Assembly (NCBI GenBank): GCA_946886475.1
Contig: CAMPIQ010000030.1
Span: forward strand, 1 to 27,454
Direction: 5' to 3'
From: an uncultured Chitinophagales bacterium
GTDB taxonomy: Bacteria; Bacteroidota; Bacteroidia; Chitinophagales; Chitinophagaceae
DNA: 27,454 nucleotides
Shown here: in pieces, positions 24,721-27,454 of the stretch
Position numbering within the stretch: position 1 is the first letter of the stretch
Layout of the letters: every line of letters starts with the position of its first letter
Notes under the pieces: model-generated
What the model was told of the DNA's origin: nothing
Databases searched by the model: none
The model's input: the letters and a program-made list of their open reading frames with translations, nothing else
Program-made: the position numbers and the translations under genes

Positions 24721-24820
24721 GGTCGTTTATACTAATAAGAGTCAAATTTTTAAAATGGGATTTATAAGAATTACAAGTCAGGAGTTATTAGATGCTGATT
24801 TCTATAAGCGACCCTATTTT

Positions 24821-24833
24821 GAACTTTGAACTT
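24821..24833. repeat. Inverted copy of the AAGTTCA heptamer tract
   Basis: GAACTTTGAACTT is the exact reverse complement of AAGTTCAAAGTTC within the tract at 24687-24714. It lies about 20 bases before the ATG of the mazG-type gene. Confidence 0.65.
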
Positions 24834-24851
24834 AATTTGAACTATTATCTT

Positions 24852-25178
24852 ATGACAATAAAAGAATCCCAGCAACTCGTTGACCAGTGGATAAAAGCAA
24901 AGGGCGTTCGTTATTTTAGCGAGCTCACTAATATGGCCATACTTACTGAGGAGGTTGGTGAAGTGGCCCGTTTAATGAGCAGGCTTTACGGTGACCAGTC
25001 CTTCAAAGACAAAGAGAAGGACAAGGAACTGGCAGATGAGCTGGCAGATGTATTATGGGTATTGATCTGTATCGCCAACCAAACCGGCGTGAACCTTACC
25101 GAAGCTTTGCAAAAGAACTTTGAAAAAAAGGATCTGAGAGACAGTGAAAGACATTTAGGGAATGAAAAACTGTTTTAG
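24852..25178 (+). CDS. MazG-type nucleotide pyrophosphohydrolase
   Basis: A 108-aa all-alpha NTP pyrophosphohydrolase of the single-domain MazG type. The magnesium-binding motif is visible as EEVGE (E34, E37) and, 26 residues on, ELADV (E63, D66), the family EExxE...ExxD pattern. It should hydrolyse (d)NTPs, perhaps non-canonical ones, to NMP and pyrophosphate. ATG 24852 (MTIKESQQLVDQWI) is chosen over an upstream ATG at 24792, because the extension would consist of the inverted repeat region. In Bacteroidota this gene is normally beside dtd. It is followed by a 134-base gap. Confidence 0.93.
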   Translation: MTIKESQQLVDQWIKAKGVRYFSELTNMAILTEEVGEVARLMSRLYGDQSFKDKEKDKELADELADVLWVLICIANQTGVNLTEALQKNFEKKDLRDSERHLGNEKLF

Positions 25179-25312
25179 CTGAAGTTTTTATTTGAGCCAT
25201 GCCTGTATAAGCGGAATTGAATTTTAATGTTGGCTTTGAGATCGTACCCGAATTTTGAATATAACGATCAGCTATATGGCCTTTCTTTTGTAACAACAAA
25301 GGAAAAGTATAG

Positions 25313-26416
25313 ATGAGAAGTTTTTCATTCAGACTTTTGTGGAAATCATTAAAGGATTCGGCTAAAGGTTTTTCTGATGATAAAGTAATCAAGCTCAGTG
25401 CCTCCCTTGCCTATTTTACCGTATTCTCCCTGGGTCCATTACTGATTGTGATCATTTTTCTTTTGGGTTTTTTTCTGGGACAGGAAGCTGCGCAAAATCA
25501 AATCTATTCCCAGCTGCAGAATTTTATCGGCAACGATGCCGCCTTGCAGATTCAGGAGATCATAAAAAATGCTTCGCTATCAGGTAAGGGTGGTGTAGCC
25601 CTGGTAATTGGTATCATAACATTACTTATTGGTGCAACAACTGTATTCGGAGAAATACAGGATTCCATAAACAGTATCTGGGGCCTTAAACCAAGACCTA
25701 AAACCGGGATCATAAAACTTTTGCTTACAAGGTTGTTATCCTTTGGAATGATAGCCTCACTTGGATTTTTGTTACTAGTTTCATTAGGCGCTACTGCCGT
25801 AGTTGAGGCTATGGGCGAAAGATTGAAAGACCGTTTTCCGGATGTTACAGTAGTAGTTTTTTATATCATCAATCTTATACTTAACCTTACAGTTACAACA
25901 TTGCTTTTTGCAGTTATATTTAAAGTGCTTCCCGATGCAAAGATCAAATGGAAAGATATCTGGCCCGGAGCCATTGCCACTTCACTGCTCTTTCTGATCG
26001 GTAAGTTTGCCATTTCCTTTTACATCAGTAAGAGCGAAGTGGGAAGTACTTATGGAGCAGCAGGATCGCTGGTGATACTATTGTTATGGGTGTTTTATTC
26101 TGCTATCATTCTTTATTTCGGCGCAGAATTTACAAGAGCATATGCGTTTAATAAGGGTTCACGCATCATTCCAAACAGGTATGCCCAGTGGAGTGATTCG
26201 GAAGCTATCGCGGGTGCTAAAACGCAAAAGGAAAAAAAGACATCTTCACAGCCATATAAACAACATCCTTTTGGCGAACCTGTTCCTTCACCTGATTATT
26301 CGCCTTCTTCTTTTGTTCATCCGGTAAAACCCGGCCAGCAAAAAAATATGGGAATGGGTACATTGATAATCGGGTTGCTGATCTATTTATTCAGGTCACC
26401 CGGCAAACAGGGTTAA
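25313..26416 (+). CDS. YihY/BrkB family membrane protein, copy 1
   Basis: A 367-aa inner-membrane protein of the YihY/BrkB (UPF0761) family. It begins with an amphipathic segment, then about six transmembrane helices over residues 27-270. Family hallmarks are KLSASLAYFTVFSLGPLLIV near residue 25, GATTVFGEIQDSINSIWGLKPRP near 97-120, FKVLPDAKIKWKD near 203 and STYGAAGSLVILLLWVFYSA near 243. The roughly 70-residue cytoplasmic-like tail is Pro/Ser-rich and ends in an additional hydrophobic segment (GMGTLIIGLLIYLFRS), which copy 2 lacks. The molecular function of the family is not established; it was once mis-described as RNase BN. A tandem paralog follows after 52 bases. Confidence 0.92.
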   Translation: MRSFSFRLLWKSLKDSAKGFSDDKVIKLSASLAYFTVFSLGPLLIVIIFLLGFFLGQEAAQNQIYSQLQNFIGNDAALQIQEIIKNASLSGKGGVALVIGIITLLIGATTVFGEIQDSINSIWGLKPRPKTGIIKLLLTRLLSFGMIASLGFLLLVSLGATAVVEAMGERLKDRFPDVTVVVFYIINLILNLTVTTLLFAVIFKVLPDAKIKWKDIWPGAIATSLLFLIGKFAISFYISKSEVGSTYGAAGSLVILLLWVFYSAIILYFGAEFTRAYAFNKGSRIIPNRYAQWSDSEAIAGAKTQKEKKTSSQPYKQHPFGEPVPSPDYSPSSFVHPVKPGQQKNMGMGTLIIGLLIYLFRSPGKQG

Positions 26417-26468
26417 ATCATGAGCCTTCATTTCTGCTGGCTATCTTTAATAATCAATTCAGGATGTA

Positions 26469-27454
26469 ATGAAGAAAAAGCTCACGCTGAAGGGCATATG
26501 GCAAATGCTTTTGCATGCTTTTAAAGGATTCAATGATAATAAGGTTTTGAAATTAAGTGGTGCGCTCGCTTATTTTACAGTGTTCTCCATGGGGCCCATG
26601 TTCATTGTAATGATATTTTTTGCAGATGTATTCTATGGAAGGGAAGCTATTGAAGGGACTATTTATGACCAGATGCACGGACTTGTTGGTCCTGCAGCGG
26701 CATCCCAGATCCAGGAGATCATCAGGAATGCCACACTTAGCGGAAAAACTTCAATTACAGCCATAATCGGTTTTACTACTTTATTAATTGGAGCAACAAC
26801 AGTTTTCTCAGAGATACAGGATTCGATCAACATGATCTGGAACCTGAAGCCAAAACCAAAAAAAGGATGGCTCAAGATCCTGATGAACCGTTTGATCTCC
26901 TTTTCCGTTGTGGTAGGACTTGGCTTTGTGTTATTGGTTTCATTGATCCTGAATGGATTGATAGAAGGACTTATGGACAGGTTGCAGATCCGTTTTCCCG
27001 ATCTTACCGTAATACTGATCTATATTTTTAACCTCGTGATTACTTTTGTGATCATTACACTTTTGTTTTCCATCATTTATAAGGTTTTGCCCGATGCAAA
27101 GATCAAATGGAAGGATGTGATCATTGGATCCATGTCTTCAGCCGTACTTTTTATGCTTGGTAAATTTGCCATCACATTTTACATCGGTAGTTCGGATATT
27201 GGAAGTACATATGGTACTGCCGGTTCATTTGTTGTTTTACTGCTTTGGGTTTATTACTCCTCTGTGATTCTGTATTTCGGTGCTGAATTCACAAAAGCGT
27301 GGGCTGCTATGTATGGATCCCGCATTTATCCAAGCCAGTATGCTGTGTGGATAAAACATGTGGAAGTGGAAGAAGATCACCGCACACTCAAGCAATTAGA
27401 GAAAGAGAAAGAAGATGATAATAAGAACACGGGTGAGAACATTAAAGTGACGTA
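26469..27454 (+). CDS. YihY/BrkB family membrane protein, copy 2 (reaches window end)
   Basis: An open reading frame from ATG 26469 (MKKKLTLKGIWQMLLHAF) runs 328 codons to the window edge, where only the bases TA of the next codon remain, so its stop may lie exactly there. It aligns with copy 1 throughout: KLSGALAYFTVFSMGPMFIV, GATTVFSEIQDSINMIWNLKP, YKVLPDAKIKWKD and STYGTAGSFVVLLLWVYYSS. It has the same six transmembrane segments. The tail differs: it is strongly charged (EVEEDHRTLKQLEKEKEDDN) and has no final hydrophobic segment. This looks like an old tandem duplication followed by divergence of the tails. Confidence 0.9.
   Translation, partial: MKKKLTLKGIWQMLLHAFKGFNDNKVLKLSGALAYFTVFSMGPMFIVMIFFADVFYGREAIEGTIYDQMHGLVGPAAASQIQEIIRNATLSGKTSITAIIGFTTLLIGATTVFSEIQDSINMIWNLKPKPKKGWLKILMNRLISFSVVVGLGFVLLVSLILNGLIEGLMDRLQIRFPDLTVILIYIFNLVITFVIITLLFSIIYKVLPDAKIKWKDVIIGSMSSAVLFMLGKFAITFYIGSSDIGSTYGTAGSFVVLLLWVYYSSVILYFGAEFTKAWAAMYGSRIYPSQYAVWIKHVEVEEDHRTLKQLEKEKEDDNKNTGENIKVT

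Noticed and set aside
24754..24828. Possible 24-codon ORF (MGFIRITSQELL...) in the repeat region
   Set aside because: Too short, no start signal, and its end consists of the inverted repeat copy; no support for translation.
25287..25303. CTTTTGTAACAACAAAGG as a fourth copy of the ACTTTG-N5-CAAAGT operator
   Set aside because: The spacer is six bases instead of five and the outer bases differ; it is not the same motif.

Overview
The window looks like chromosomal DNA of a member of the Bacteroidota, most likely Chitinophagaceae or a close relative (inference). Reasons: several start codons have no clear Shine-Dalgarno sequence but have a TAnnTTTG-like -7 box close by; the window has a DUF58/BatD-like/BatA set, CreD with a small winged-helix regulator, DUF1361, a dtd/mazG neighbourhood and very large exported proteins typical of that phylum. 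I see no tRNA, rRNA, CRISPR array, insertion sequence, phage or plasmid gene. Genes are tightly packed and no gene-free stretch exceeds about 260 bases.

Layout. 22-3674 (+): DUF58 protein, BatD-like membrane protein and BatA-type von Willebrand A protein with overlapping or touching frames, then RsgA. 3695-4858 (-): an unrecognised 110-aa protein, a 57-aa lipoprotein and a gamma-carbonic-anhydrase-like protein. 4973-9651 (+): a class III aminotransferase and a 1148-aa TraB/GumN protein with extra domains. 9806-15915 (+): nine genes in close order, comprising a membrane protein, a winged-helix regulator, two more membrane proteins, CreD, a B12-binding radical SAM protein, a small membrane protein, a diacylglycerol-kinase-family protein and DUF1361. 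15966-19385 (-): a 1139-aa exported protein with a degenerate peptidase-like front, a TolB-like middle and an outer-membrane barrel end. 19463-20107 (+): metallo-beta-lactamase-fold hydrolase. 20214-23473 (-): a polysaccharide flippase, a di-haem cytochrome c peroxidase and ArfB. 23695-25178 (+): Dtd, a group III truncated haemoglobin and a MazG-type pyrophosphohydrolase. 25313-27454 (+): two tandem YihY/BrkB membrane proteins, the second reaching the window edge.

The strongest unexplained signal is a 17-bp palindrome, ACTTTG-N5-CAAAGT. It occurs perfectly twice and once with two mismatches, in the leaders of two genes flanking the winged-helix regulator (9755-9798 and 10781-10797). It is a good candidate operator by which that regulator controls itself and the CreD/radical SAM/lipid-kinase cluster. 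Other points: the modular TraB/GumN and TolB-like/barrel giants, degenerate 7-8 bp tandem repeats with inverted partners in three intergenic regions, and the two BrkB paralogs. Most of the rest is ordinary housekeeping (RsgA, ArfB, Dtd, MazG). I cannot claim a wholly new system from sequence alone; the regulator-operator-envelope cluster is the best candidate.
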